A stretch of 15,385 bases of DNA, taken from assembly GCA_030631915.1 (NCBI GenBank), contig DAOVKF010000022.1, positions 1 through 15,385 of the forward strand, given 5' to 3'. This document shows positions 1 through 6,507 of this stretch, piece by piece. Below the pieces are notes generated by a model. That model worked only from the letters and a program-made list of their open reading frames with translations. It was not told where the DNA came from and searched no databases. Both the position numbers and the translations under genes were made by a program. The DNA comes from Candidatus Omnitrophota bacterium. GTDB lineage: Bacteria; Omnitrophota; Gorgyraeia; Tantalellales; Tantalellaceae. Within the stretch, counting starts at the first letter, position 1. Each line of letters opens with the position of its first letter.

Positions 1-1097
1 GTGGCAACGAGGATGGTGATAATGAGATCTACTACTGGGACGGGGCCACAACCACGGAGATAACGCATAATGAAGTTATTGACAACTACCCGTCACTATA
101 TAACGGGGATGTAGCCTGGCATAGCACCGAGGATGGTGATTGTGAGATCTCCTACGGGGACGCGGTCACAACCACGAGTATCGCGGATAATACGGCTCAA
201 GACTACTACCCGTCTCTGTATAACGGAGAGATAGCCTGGCGAGGCTACGCGGATGGTGATGCTGAGGCCTACTACTATAACGGGTCCACAACCACGAATA
301 TCTCGAATAATACGGTTCCTGACTATAACCCGTCACTTTATAACGGTGACATAACCTGGCATGGTTTGGCGGATGGTGATTATGAGATCTATTTTTATAA
401 CGGGTCCACAACCACGCAGATAACGAATAACGCGAGTGCCGACATCCGCTCGTCACTTTATAACGGCGAGATAGCATGGCAGGGCAAGGAGGATGGTGAT
501 TATGAGATCTACTATTATAACGGGTCCACGACCACGCAGATAACGAATAATACTTCTATTGAGCAGTACCCATCACTACATAACGGCGAGATAGCATGGG
601 AAAGTGCCGCGGATGGTGATATGGAGATCTATTACTGGGACGGGACCCAAACCACGCAGATAACGAATAATACGGCTATTGACTCCGCCCCATCAGTTTA
701 TAACAGCGGCGTAGTCTGGCAGAGCGACGTGGATGGTGATAATGAGATCTATTACGCGCGGCTGGCGTCGGCGTGGATAGGGGACGGTATAGACTCACTC
801 GGCCTGGCAGGATACACAGAGGCGGATATGCTTGCTCTCTCGGACCTGTACAGCGGCCAGACTTCCGGGCAGGTAAACAGCATGGACTGGACATACCTGG
901 CAGGGGACCTTCCCGGAGATACAGGCGGCGAGGTCTATGAAATAGGCGACTCCTGGGAATATGAGGGTAAATACTACATCAAGCTGGGAAGCGGCCTTGA
1001 AGGTGTGCCGGAGTTGCCGGCAGGCCTGATGCCGTTCGTGGGCGCGCTTTTGGGTTTCAGTGTCAGGTTTGTGAGAAGGAAGAAACTTGTAAGTTAA
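1..1097 (+). CDS. Secreted TolB-like beta-propeller repeat protein with C-terminal sorting signal (5' partial)
   Basis: The frame is open from position 3 to the TAA at 1095-1097, so the start lies upstream of the window. The visible part begins with six full 40-residue units and a truncated seventh. Each has a DGDxEIYYxxG strand, then TTTxIxxN, then PSLYNGxIAW. This spacing is like the WD40-like/TolB blades of extracellular bacterial beta-propellers. After the repeats come about 115 residues with no family I recognise (LGLAGYTEADMLALSDLYSG and onward), then a VPELPAG motif, a hydrophobic stretch and RRKK at the end, which resembles a PEP-CTERM/exosortase signal. The likely fate is export and surface anchoring. 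The substrate or ligand is unknown. A TTG at 366 would give a shorter protein but lies inside a repeat unit and is not a credible start. Confidence 0.85.
   Translation, partial: GNEDGDNEIYYWDGATTTEITHNEVIDNYPSLYNGDVAWHSTEDGDCEISYGDAVTTTSIADNTAQDYYPSLYNGEIAWRGYADGDAEAYYYNGSTTTNISNNTVPDYNPSLYNGDITWHGLADGDYEIYFYNGSTTTQITNNASADIRSSLYNGEIAWQGKEDGDYEIYYYNGSTTTQITNNTSIEQYPSLHNGEIAWESAADGDMEIYYWDGTQTTQITNNTAIDSAPSVYNSGVVWQSDVDGDNEIYYARLASAWIGDGIDSLGLAGYTEADMLALSDLYSGQTSGQVNSMDWTYLAGDLPGDTGGEVYEIGDSWEYEGKYYIKLGSGLEGVPELPAGLMPFVGALLGFSVRFVRRKKLVS
3..753 (+). repeat. In-frame 120-bp tandem repeat (beta-propeller blades)
   Basis: The block GATGGTGAT recurs at 12, 132, 252, 372, 492, 612 and 732, exactly 120 bp apart with no insertion or deletion. 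The following segments (GAGATCT, CGGGTCCACAACCACG, TATAACGG) stay in register. The units differ mainly in the segment coding for the loop before PSLYNG. The array is entered already in progress at the left edge. Identity at the DNA level suggests recent duplication or gene conversion. It is coding, so it is not a CRISPR array. Confidence 0.93.
1005..1094 (+). other. C-terminal PEP-CTERM-like sorting signal
   Basis: The last 30 residues form the three-part pattern of exosortase targets: a short Pro-rich motif (VPELPAG), a hydrophobic span (LMPFVGALLGFSV) and a basic end (RFVRRKK). The motif is not the classic VPEP, so the exact exosortase class cannot be named from sequence alone. The presence of a TIGR04073-type protein at 14219-14545 supports an exosortase system in this genome. 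Confidence 0.6.
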
Positions 1098-1123
1098 ATA
1101 GAGTAGATGGATTCCCGCTTCCG

Positions 1124-1145
1124 CAAAAAAGTGGACAGCGCCCTT
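1124..1145 (+). repeat. 22-bp direct repeat, copy 1
   Basis: This copy is identical over 22 bp to 1334-1355, with core AAAAAAGTGGACAGCGCC. The GTGG followed by a short GC-rich core recalls REP sequences associated with RAYT (Y1-type) transposases, whose elements start with GTRG. That link is inference, as no transposase is in the window. Confidence 0.85.
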
Positions 1146-1150
1146 ACTCC

Positions 1151-1186
1151 CCCTGGACTCTGCAACGCGCGGTGCCTGCTCCAGGG
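1151..1186. other. Stem-loop in the repeat spacer
   Basis: CCCTGGA (1151-1157) pairs with TCCAGGG (1180-1186). After a symmetric 4/4 internal loop, GCA (1162-1164) pairs with TGC (1173-1175), leaving an 8-base loop. It could be a terminator-like structure for the propeller gene or part of a mobile relic. It lacks a following T tract, so I do not call it a terminator. Confidence 0.45.
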
Positions 1187-1333
1187 CATTCCTACCAGAA
1201 GCTTGAAAACTTCTACAACCTATGGTGCCCGTTTAAACTTTATTTTTCCAAGCCCGGCCGCGTCGGAATAGTAGTAACGTGGGACGTACAAGCTTCTGTA
1301 CGGAACACCCCGGAGCAGCCTTCTCATAACTCC

Positions 1334-1355
1334 CAAAAAAGTGGACAGCGCCCTT
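1334..1355 (+). repeat. 22-bp direct repeat, copy 2
   Basis: This is an exact match to 1124-1145, 210 bp downstream. Here the repeat runs on into seven T residues, so the A6 and T7 ends can pair around GTGG...CCC. Copy 1 lacks the T run. Confidence 0.85.
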
Positions 1356-1360
1356 TTTTT
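1335..1360. terminator. Possible bidirectional terminator formed by repeat copy 2
   Basis: AAAAAAG at the left and CTTTTTTT at the right flank an inner GG...CC pairing, with one bulged T. On either strand a weak hairpin is followed by a T tract. It lies about 95 bases past the stop of the minus-strand pilin gene, so it could end that transcript. The stem is A/T-dominated and weak. Confidence 0.3.
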
Positions 1361-1455
1361 ATGAAAGATAACTTTTGTGGTGAGCTCATTCGCCGGCGTG
1401 TCAGCCCCGCTGCGGTAAAATTTTCATTTGTGTCCCCTTGAGGCATGTCCTCAGG

Positions 1456-1881
1456 CTAAAAGAACGTGCGTGTGGGCGCTGGCGCGGGTGCTGGTGAAGG
1501 CGCGGGGACCGTGGCTGACAGACCGGATGTCGAGGATGTGCTTAATTCGTGGTCTTCGATGGTGCACGTCGGGTCGGTTCCCATCATTCCGACAGTGTAA
1601 GTGCCGGCGGACGGACAGCGCGGCGTGGACCTGATATAATCGGTCACAAGATCGTTCATTTCAACAGGCGCGCTGGCCGACAGATTGCTGTCCAGGGCAT
1701 AAAGGGTTTTTGCGTCATCGATCCGTTTCAGGTTCGTTATACAGGTCTTCGTCTGCGCGTTTTTCCGCGCTGACACGAACGCGGGGATCGCTATGACCGT
1801 CAACAGGCTTAGTATTGTAAGAACAAACACTACCTCAACAAGAGTGAAACCGCTTTTATCCGGGAGTTTGCGTATTTTCAT
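1456..1881 (-). CDS. Type IV pilin-like / GspG-like prepilin with Pro-Ala tail
   Basis: The 141-residue product begins with a short basic leader ending in Gly11, then FTLVEV with Glu16 at +5 of the mature protein and a hydrophobic helix to about residue 35. This is the type III signal cut and N-methylated by prepilin peptidase. Such proteins assemble into pili or type II secretion pseudopili. The helix is followed by a coiled region and a CPSAGTYTVGxxGTDPTC segment in which Cys89 and Cys106 could form a disulphide, a common end of pilin-like proteins in Omnitrophota-type genomes. After that comes a Ser/Thr linker and a PAPSPAPAPAP tail. It stands alone on the minus strand. No clear Shine-Dalgarno precedes the ATG. 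A promoter candidate lies at 1937-1966. The family call is firm; which machine it serves is unknown. Confidence 0.88.
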   Translation of the reverse strand: MKIRKLPDKSGFTLVEVVFVLTILSLLTVIAIPAFVSARKNAQTKTCITNLKRIDDAKTLYALDSNLSASAPVEMNDLVTDYIRSTPRCPSAGTYTVGMMGTDPTCTIEDHELSTSSTSGLSATVPAPSPAPAPAPTRTFF

Positions 1882-1936
1882 GTTTTTTTGCCGTGAAATT
1901 TTCAGAACCCGGATTTCTTACCACACTGTCGGGATT

Positions 1937-1966
1937 AGTATATATTATTATACCGGGAAAGTGCAA
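1937..1966 (-). promoter_or_regulatory. Candidate sigma70 promoter for the pilin-like gene
   Basis: On the minus strand TTGCAC (1966-1961) and TATACT (1942-1937) are 18 bp apart, each close to consensus. This places the start of transcription near 1930, about 50 bases before the ATG. It lies back to back with the plus-strand promoter at 1998. Confidence 0.5.
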
Positions 1967-1997
1967 GTTACACCCTCGGCGCCGGAATAAAACTTTA

Positions 1998-2026
1998 TTG
2001 ACACTGTTATATAAATGCTATATTAT
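1998..2026 (+). promoter_or_regulatory. Strong sigma70-type promoter for the ATPase gene
   Basis: TTGACA (1998-2003), a 17-bp spacer and TATTAT (2021-2026) make a near-perfect promoter. The expected transcript start is near 2033. This argues against any ATPase start codon upstream of it, although the reading frame stays open back to 1893. Confidence 0.7.
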
Positions 2027-2033
2027 ATTGTTT

Positions 2034-2100
2034 CGCGTGTGGATCGTCCGGGCATTATCCCTTATGTCCCGGTGTCATCTGCGGATCCCGTGTTCACGCG
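2034..2100 (+). promoter_or_regulatory. Structured 5' leader of the ATPase transcript
   Basis: Three nested pairings fall right after the predicted transcript start. CGCGTG (2034-2039) pairs with CACGCG (2095-2100). GGATC (2041-2045) pairs with GATCC (2084-2088). CCGGGCAT (2048-2055) pairs with ATG-T-CCCGG (2064-2072). Together they could fold most of the leader into one long arm ending about 25 bases before the start codon. I recognise no riboswitch class. It may be a regulatory fold or the trace of a DNA-binding site. Confidence 0.4.
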
Positions 2101-2126
2101 TGCGGTGGAGACACAGTCAGAGAGCC

Positions 2127-3764
2127 ATGTTCATCGAACCCGTTTTCGGCAAAAAATTTTTCGGAAGAGAAGATGTACTCGCGACCCTGCACAAAAGGGT
2201 CACTGCGATCAAGGGCGGGTACAGGCAGAACCTGGCCCTCACCGGTCCGATGCTTGCCGGTAAATCCTCCATCCTCAGGCATTTCCTGAAAAGCATAAAA
2301 GACCTGGACGTTATCTCCCTGTATGTGGAGATGTCGGGAGTGGACTTTGATGTCTTTTGCAGGAGGTTCATGGCCACGCTTCTTTACCAGTATCTCAGGG
2401 CTGAAGGACAGAGGCCCGGCAGCGATTTTGATGCCTTGAAAGACGCCTGCAGGGACAAGGTTCCCGGGACTGTCCGTCATATCGAAAACACGTGCAGGGC
2501 GCTCTGTCAGAAAAAAAGTGACAACGCCTATGAAATGCTTCTGGGCCTGACGTCCATTTTTAAATCCGAGAGCGGCAGGGACTGTGTGGTAATGCTTGAC
2601 GAGTTCCACAATCTCTCCAATTTTCAGCTCAAGAAACCCTTCCAGATATTCGGAAAGTTCATAATGATAAAGAAGAACACGATGTATATCGTGTCCAGTT
2701 CCCAGAAGACGCTGTTGAAAGACATACTGGCGAAAAAACTGGCTCTTTTATTCGGCAATTTCGAGGTCATGGAAATAAACGGATTTGATGATCAGACCGC
2801 GCGGTCGTTCATCGCCGACAAGATCCCGGACACGGCCGTTCCCGAAAATATCATAAGTTATATGATCCAGTTGTCCCAGGGAAGTCCCTTTTATCTCGAG
2901 ACGATACTGAAGCACTTTTCGGCGACCATGAAGGCAAAAGGGAAAAACGCGGCAGGGCACAAAGAGTGCCTTCTTGACGCGCTGGCCGGGCTCCTGTATG
3001 AATCCGACGGTATCTTCAATCAATATTTCACCAACAATATCAACTTCTTTCTCGAAAAGAAAACGCGGAAGAAATTCATCCCCGTGCTTGTGTCTCTGGC
3101 CAGGGGGAACACCACGATCAGCTCCATGCGGGATGAACGCGGGAAGGCCGACAGGGAACTCGGGGAGAAACTGCATAAGCTCCAGAAGATGGACCTGATC
3201 TCCAAGAGCGGGGTATTTTATAAGATCCAGGACAGGCTTTTTGAGTTCTGGTTGAGGAACGTCTATGACCTGAAGGCGAGCGCGATGGTGGACGACCTGG
3301 ACATAAAATACCTGGAGTTTAAAAAGTTGATCGACGATGATTTTCGCGAATACTGCGAATTCCGCTCAAAAACCTTTCCCGACGTGGTCTGTGAACTTTT
3401 CGCTTCTTTTCGCGGCCAGAAGGCGCTTCTGAGCATGCACGAGCGGAAACTGCCTTTTTTCGACTCGATCGAGAAGCGGCAGGTATCCGAGAATGTCGCC
3501 AGGATCGCGGGCCGTGCCGGAAATAAAATATGGAGTTGCCACATAAAACAGGATGACCTGACCGATGAGCATGACATAAACCTTCTGAGCGGTCTTAAAA
3601 CAGGCGATGACGAGTTGAAGATCACGCGCAGGATCATGATCCCCCTTAAAGGCATAGAACATAACGCTTTTCTACTGGCAAAAGAAAAGAATATATGGGT
3701 ATGGGACGTGCGGGAGCTTAATAAGATGCTGCGTTTGTTCGGGAAATATGAACTGGTCCTATGA
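2127..3764 (+). CDS. AAA/STAND-like ATPase of the archaeal ATPase family
   Basis: The 545-residue protein opens with FFGREDVL, typical of ATPases of the Arch_ATPase/AAA_16 type. Walker A is GPMLAGKS (residues 40-47), Walker B is VVMLDE (154-159) and a sensor-1-like MYIVSSSQ follows at 186-193. Next come a helical lid (SQGSPFYLETIL) and a winged-helix-like stretch (ELGEKLHKLQKMDLISKSGVFYKIQDRLFEFWLRNVY). The C-terminal 150 residues recall the DUF234-type domain of these ATPases, which is sometimes compared to nucleases; I see no sure catalytic residues. Family members are thought to act as regulatory or DNA-linked NTPases, but the substrate is unknown. I chose the ATG at 2127 because homology-like sequence begins there and the promoter lies at 1998-2026. 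An in-frame ATG at 2064 is an alternative. Its stop overlaps the next gene's ATG. Confidence 0.8.
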   Translation: MFIEPVFGKKFFGREDVLATLHKRVTAIKGGYRQNLALTGPMLAGKSSILRHFLKSIKDLDVISLYVEMSGVDFDVFCRRFMATLLYQYLRAEGQRPGSDFDALKDACRDKVPGTVRHIENTCRALCQKKSDNAYEMLLGLTSIFKSESGRDCVVMLDEFHNLSNFQLKKPFQIFGKFIMIKKNTMYIVSSSQKTLLKDILAKKLALLFGNFEVMEINGFDDQTARSFIADKIPDTAVPENIISYMIQLSQGSPFYLETILKHFSATMKAKGKNAAGHKECLLDALAGLLYESDGIFNQYFTNNINFFLEKKTRKKFIPVLVSLARGNTTISSMRDERGKADRELGEKLHKLQKMDLISKSGVFYKIQDRLFEFWLRNVYDLKASAMVDDLDIKYLEFKKLIDDDFREYCEFRSKTFPDVVCELFASFRGQKALLSMHERKLPFFDSIEKRQVSENVARIAGRAGNKIWSCHIKQDDLTDEHDINLLSGLKTGDDELKITRRIMIPLKGIEHNAFLLAKEKNIWVWDVRELNKMLRLFGKYELVL

Positions 3765-4261
3765 AGATAGGAGTAATTTCTGACACTCATATACCCGCTG
3801 CCGCCTCCGGGATCCCCCCCCGGATACTTGCCTCTTTCAAGGATTGCGACCTTATCATCCACGCGGGCGACATCGTGGAAAAGCAGGTGATCAGGGAACT
3901 GGAGAAGATCGCTGAGACCAGGGTCGTCCGCGGAAATATGGACAGCACCGAGCTCAAAAGGATCCTGCCGGAGAAGATTGTCTTTAACGTCTGCGGGAGA
4001 TCCATCGGTGTTACCCACGGCAGCGGGCACCCCGCGAAAGTCGTCCGGACGGTCGCAAGGATGTTCAGGAAAAAACCGGACATAATAATCTTCGGCCATA
4101 CGCATACTCCGTTCAACGAGACGGTGAACGGCACTCTTTTTTTTAATCCGGGAAGCGCCACTGACAGTTTCTTCGCCCCGTACCGGTCTTTCGGCATAAT
4201 CAGGATCGAGGGGGATGATGTCAGTGCCGAGATCATCCGTCTTGACGACCGCCGGGAGTGA
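3761..4261 (+). CDS. YfcE/MJ0936-type metallophosphoesterase
   Basis: The 166-residue protein has the full metal site of small calcineurin-like phosphodiesterases: Asp8 and His10 (SDTH), Asp37 (HAGD), Asn59 (GNMD), His86 (VTHG), and His113 and His115 (GHTH). Length and motif order match the YfcE/MJ0936 group, which cleaves phosphodiesters in vitro with two Mn or Ni ions. The physiological substrate is not established for the family. It starts within the last codon of the ATPase gene (ATGA overlap), so the two are probably translated together. A run of eight C residues at 3814-3821 (codons 18-21) is a possible slippage site. Confidence 0.88.
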   Translation: MKIGVISDTHIPAAASGIPPRILASFKDCDLIIHAGDIVEKQVIRELEKIAETRVVRGNMDSTELKRILPEKIVFNVCGRSIGVTHGSGHPAKVVRTVARMFRKKPDIIIFGHTHTPFNETVNGTLFFNPGSATDSFFAPYRSFGIIRIEGDDVSAEIIRLDDRRE

Positions 4262-4316
4262 TGCGCGGATAGCGGGACACCCCTCGACTTTTCTCGGGAC
4301 AAGAGGGAAATGAAAT

Positions 4317-5294
4317 ATGATCTGGTTCGAGTTTGTTGCATGTTCGGCTTTTTTGACGTACTTTGCGTATAAACTCTGCAGGCAAGGCATTGTCCTGTCG
4401 GAGAGGACAGGGATAGCGCAGGGCCTGGTCGGCGTGGTTTTCCTCGCGATCGCCACTTCGTTCCCCGAGATCGTGACAGCGGCCACATCCGTGTTTTTCC
4501 TGGGCAGGATAGGCCTCGGATACGGGGATATCATCGGTTCGGTGATGATCAACCTGATGGTACTGGCCGGTCTGGATTACTTCGCGGGAGGAGGAAGGAT
4601 CCTTCTTAAGGCCTCGAGGTTGAACCGTTTGACCGGCGGGTTTGTGCTGCTTTTGCTTTTCATCATTATGAGCGCCGTTGTTTTGAGGCTCGGCGGCATT
4701 GCCGTTCCTTCGTTCCGAAGGATAGGCGCGGAGAACTTCCTGATCATCCCTGTTTATTTCGTGTGGCTTTTGATCATCGGGAAGAGAGGGGCGCCCGGCG
4801 TGCCGGAGGTTTCCGGGGCAGACGGGAACGGCTCCGGTAAGCTATGGATCAAATTCATACTCCTCCTTATAGCGGTTATGTTCCTAGGGGCATGGATGGC
4901 CGGGGTCGGGGAAAAGATCGTTGTCGGGACAGGCCTGTCCCAGACTTTTACCGGCGTCCTTCTTCTTGGCTTCGCGACCTCTCTTCCGGAAATAATAGTG
5001 TCATTCGTCGCGTTGCGGGCCGGATCCGTGGACATGGCAGTGGGCAATATCCTGGGGAGCAACCTGTTTGATGTGTGTATCATCCCCCTTTTGGATATAT
5101 TGACCGCAAGCCCTATTCTTGGCCTCCTCTCCGCGGGACAGATGATATCAACGGTGGTTGCGTTTGTTCTCTCGGCGATCGTTGTTCTGGGTTTTTTGAT
5201 GAGGCGAGAAACATCTTCCAGGATCAACTGGGATACAGGCGCTATTTTCGCTATAGGTTTTTTAGGGTTTGTGATAATATGTTATGTGAGGTGA
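4317..5294 (+). CDS. Na+/Ca2+ exchanger of the CaCA family
   Basis: The 325-residue membrane protein has two inverted alpha repeats. Repeat 1 is ATSFPE (residues 46-51) with GSVMIN (Ser75, Asn79). Repeat 2 is ATSLPE (220-225) with GSNLFD (Ser248, Asp252). These positions match the ion-coordinating Thr/Ser/Glu and Ser-x3-Asn/Asp sites that I recall from the archaeal NCX_Mj structure, so transport is likely intact. About ten hydrophobic spans are seen, with a polar loop near residues 160-175. The family exchanges cations, usually Ca2+ export against Na+ or H+, across the inner membrane. Repeat 1 is looser than usual (GDIIGSV in place of GNxxGSN). AGAGGG lies upstream of the ATG. The 55-base gap after the phosphoesterase has no clear terminator. 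Confidence 0.88.
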   Translation: MIWFEFVACSAFLTYFAYKLCRQGIVLSERTGIAQGLVGVVFLAIATSFPEIVTAATSVFFLGRIGLGYGDIIGSVMINLMVLAGLDYFAGGGRILLKASRLNRLTGGFVLLLLFIIMSAVVLRLGGIAVPSFRRIGAENFLIIPVYFVWLLIIGKRGAPGVPEVSGADGNGSGKLWIKFILLLIAVMFLGAWMAGVGEKIVVGTGLSQTFTGVLLLGFATSLPEIIVSFVALRAGSVDMAVGNILGSNLFDVCIIPLLDILTASPILGLLSAGQMISTVVAFVLSAIVVLGFLMRRETSSRINWDTGAIFAIGFLGFVIICYVR

Positions 5295-5340
5295 AGAGGC
5301 GGGAGCCGGGGGTGGTATAGCGGACCCGGAGGGTTTTATT

Positions 5341-6504
5341 ATGAATACAGGGGCCATTACGAGAGAGGAACTGGAAGAGCGGGAATATGAATGGCTGGCG
5401 CCGTACGCCATGAAAAGCGGCGAAAGCACGGGACGGGTGCACGAGGAGGAAGAACATCCTTACAGATCCCGCTATCAGCGCGACAAGGACAGGATAGTCT
5501 ATTCCACCGCGTTCCGAAGGCTGGAATATAAAACGCAGGTCTTTGTCAATCATGAAGGGGATTATTACCGCACCAGGCTCACCCATACACTCGAGGTCGC
5601 GCAGATAGCGAGGACTCTGGCACGCGCCCTTCGATTGAACGAAGACCTTGTCGAGGCGATCGCCCTGGCTCACGATCTGGGCCACACTCCTTTCGGCCAC
5701 TCCGGCGAGGAAACGCTCGGGGAGCTCATGAAAGACCACGGCGGGTTTGACCATAATTCCCACGGTTTGCGCGTGGTGGACGTGCTTGAAGAGCGTTATC
5801 CACGCTTCTCGGGATTGAATCTCACGAACGAGATCAGAAGAGGCATAATCCGTCATTCCACGCCCTTTGACATGAAAAGAACGGGTAATATCCATGTCCC
5901 GGGATCCTGGCTTCTTGAAATACAGGTTGTGGATATTTCGGATGAGATCGCTTATGACAACCATGATCTGGATGACGGCCTGAAAAGCGGGCTGGTGAAC
6001 GAGAAGGACCTTCGGGGCATCCCGATCTGGGAAGAGGCGGTTTCTCATGTCAACAGCCGTTTTGGTGCCTGTGAAGGGGAAAAAAGGAGGTTCCAGGTAA
6101 TACGTCATCTGATCGATCGTCAGGTCTCGGATGCCATTGAGAACACACTGGGTCGGATAGACGATCTCCGGATAGAAAGCATGGCGGACCTGTCGAAACG
6201 GGACGCGAGGGTGGTTTATTTCAGCGGAGACATGGAGAAAAAGCGGTCTTTTCTAAGAGAAGCGCTTGTCAATAAACTTTATAAGCATTACCGGGTCGTT
6301 CGGATGTCCGGTAAAGCGTCCCGTTTTCTTAAAAGCATTTTCGCGGTTTACCGCGATAATCCGGAGCAGCTCCCCCCTCACATCCACGGGAAGATAGCGG
6401 AAAGAGGGAAATACCGGGCGATCTGTGATTACATGGCCGGGATGACGGACCGTTATGTTCTGGACCAGTATAAGAAATTTTTTGAACCGTACGAAAGAGT
6501 GTAG
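5341..6504 (+). CDS. dgt: Deoxyguanosinetriphosphate triphosphohydrolase-like HD protein
   Basis: At 387 residues this has the length of the short dGTPase-like type. It begins with a family-typical YRSRYQRDKDRIVYSTAFRRLEYKTQVF segment (residues 41-68). The HD metal site comprises His82 (THTLEV), His111-Asp112 (HDLGHTPFGH) and a later Asp, probably Asp198 (DISDEIAYDNHD). The enzyme cuts dNTPs to deoxynucleoside and triphosphate and helps balance nucleotide pools. CGGAGGG about eight bases before the ATG is a good ribosome binding site. Some dGTPases act in phage defence, but nothing around this copy suggests that. Its stop is three bases before the next gene's start. Confidence 0.93.
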   Translation: MNTGAITREELEEREYEWLAPYAMKSGESTGRVHEEEEHPYRSRYQRDKDRIVYSTAFRRLEYKTQVFVNHEGDYYRTRLTHTLEVAQIARTLARALRLNEDLVEAIALAHDLGHTPFGHSGEETLGELMKDHGGFDHNSHGLRVVDVLEERYPRFSGLNLTNEIRRGIIRHSTPFDMKRTGNIHVPGSWLLEIQVVDISDEIAYDNHDLDDGLKSGLVNEKDLRGIPIWEEAVSHVNSRFGACEGEKRRFQVIRHLIDRQVSDAIENTLGRIDDLRIESMADLSKRDARVVYFSGDMEKKRSFLREALVNKLYKHYRVVRMSGKASRFLKSIFAVYRDNPEQLPPHIHGKIAERGKYRAICDYMAGMTDRYVLDQYKKFFEPYERV

Positions 6505-6507
6505 GAT

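Larger units (their letters stand above)
1098..1455. other. Gene-free interval with paired direct repeats and hairpins
   Basis: No credible gene lies here. An open frame at 1172-1441 has no ribosome binding site and no recognisable protein features. The interval holds two copies of a 22-bp direct repeat, a long hairpin at 1151-1186, a 5-bp dyad AGAAG/CTTCT at 1197-1214, and a 6-bp dyad CGTACA/TGTACG at 1285-1302. It separates convergent genes: the propeller gene ends at 1097 on the plus strand and the pilin gene ends at 1456 on the minus strand. Confidence 0.7.

Noticed and set aside
166..477. 103-codon minus-strand frame with a repeated YKVTG/TRY pattern
   Set aside because: The pattern is the reverse complement of the 120-bp coding repeat. 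It has no independent support.
1..755. CRISPR-like direct repeats
   Set aside because: The repeats are contiguous, in frame and 120 bp long, with no spacers of uniform unique sequence.
1172..1441. 89-codon plus-strand frame in the repeat interval
   Set aside because: Its start is a GTG with no ribosome site, the product is without motifs, and it runs across the second direct repeat.
1893..2126. N-terminal extension of the ATPase frame
   Set aside because: The extension spans both divergent promoters, and its amino acids look like translated noncoding DNA. Homology-like sequence begins at 2127.
3263..4552. 429-codon open frame on the minus strand
   Set aside because: It lies opposite the ATPase end, the phosphoesterase and the exchanger start, all with clear family motifs. 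Its own product has no recognisable motif and is a shadow.
5251..6108. 285-codon open frame on the minus strand
   Set aside because: It is antisense to the dGTPase gene, whose HD motifs are unambiguous. No ribosome site or family pattern supports it.
5341..6504. dGTPase as an anti-phage defence gene
   Set aside because: Some dGTPases act in defence, but here it sits among housekeeping genes with no toxin, nuclease or mobile marker.
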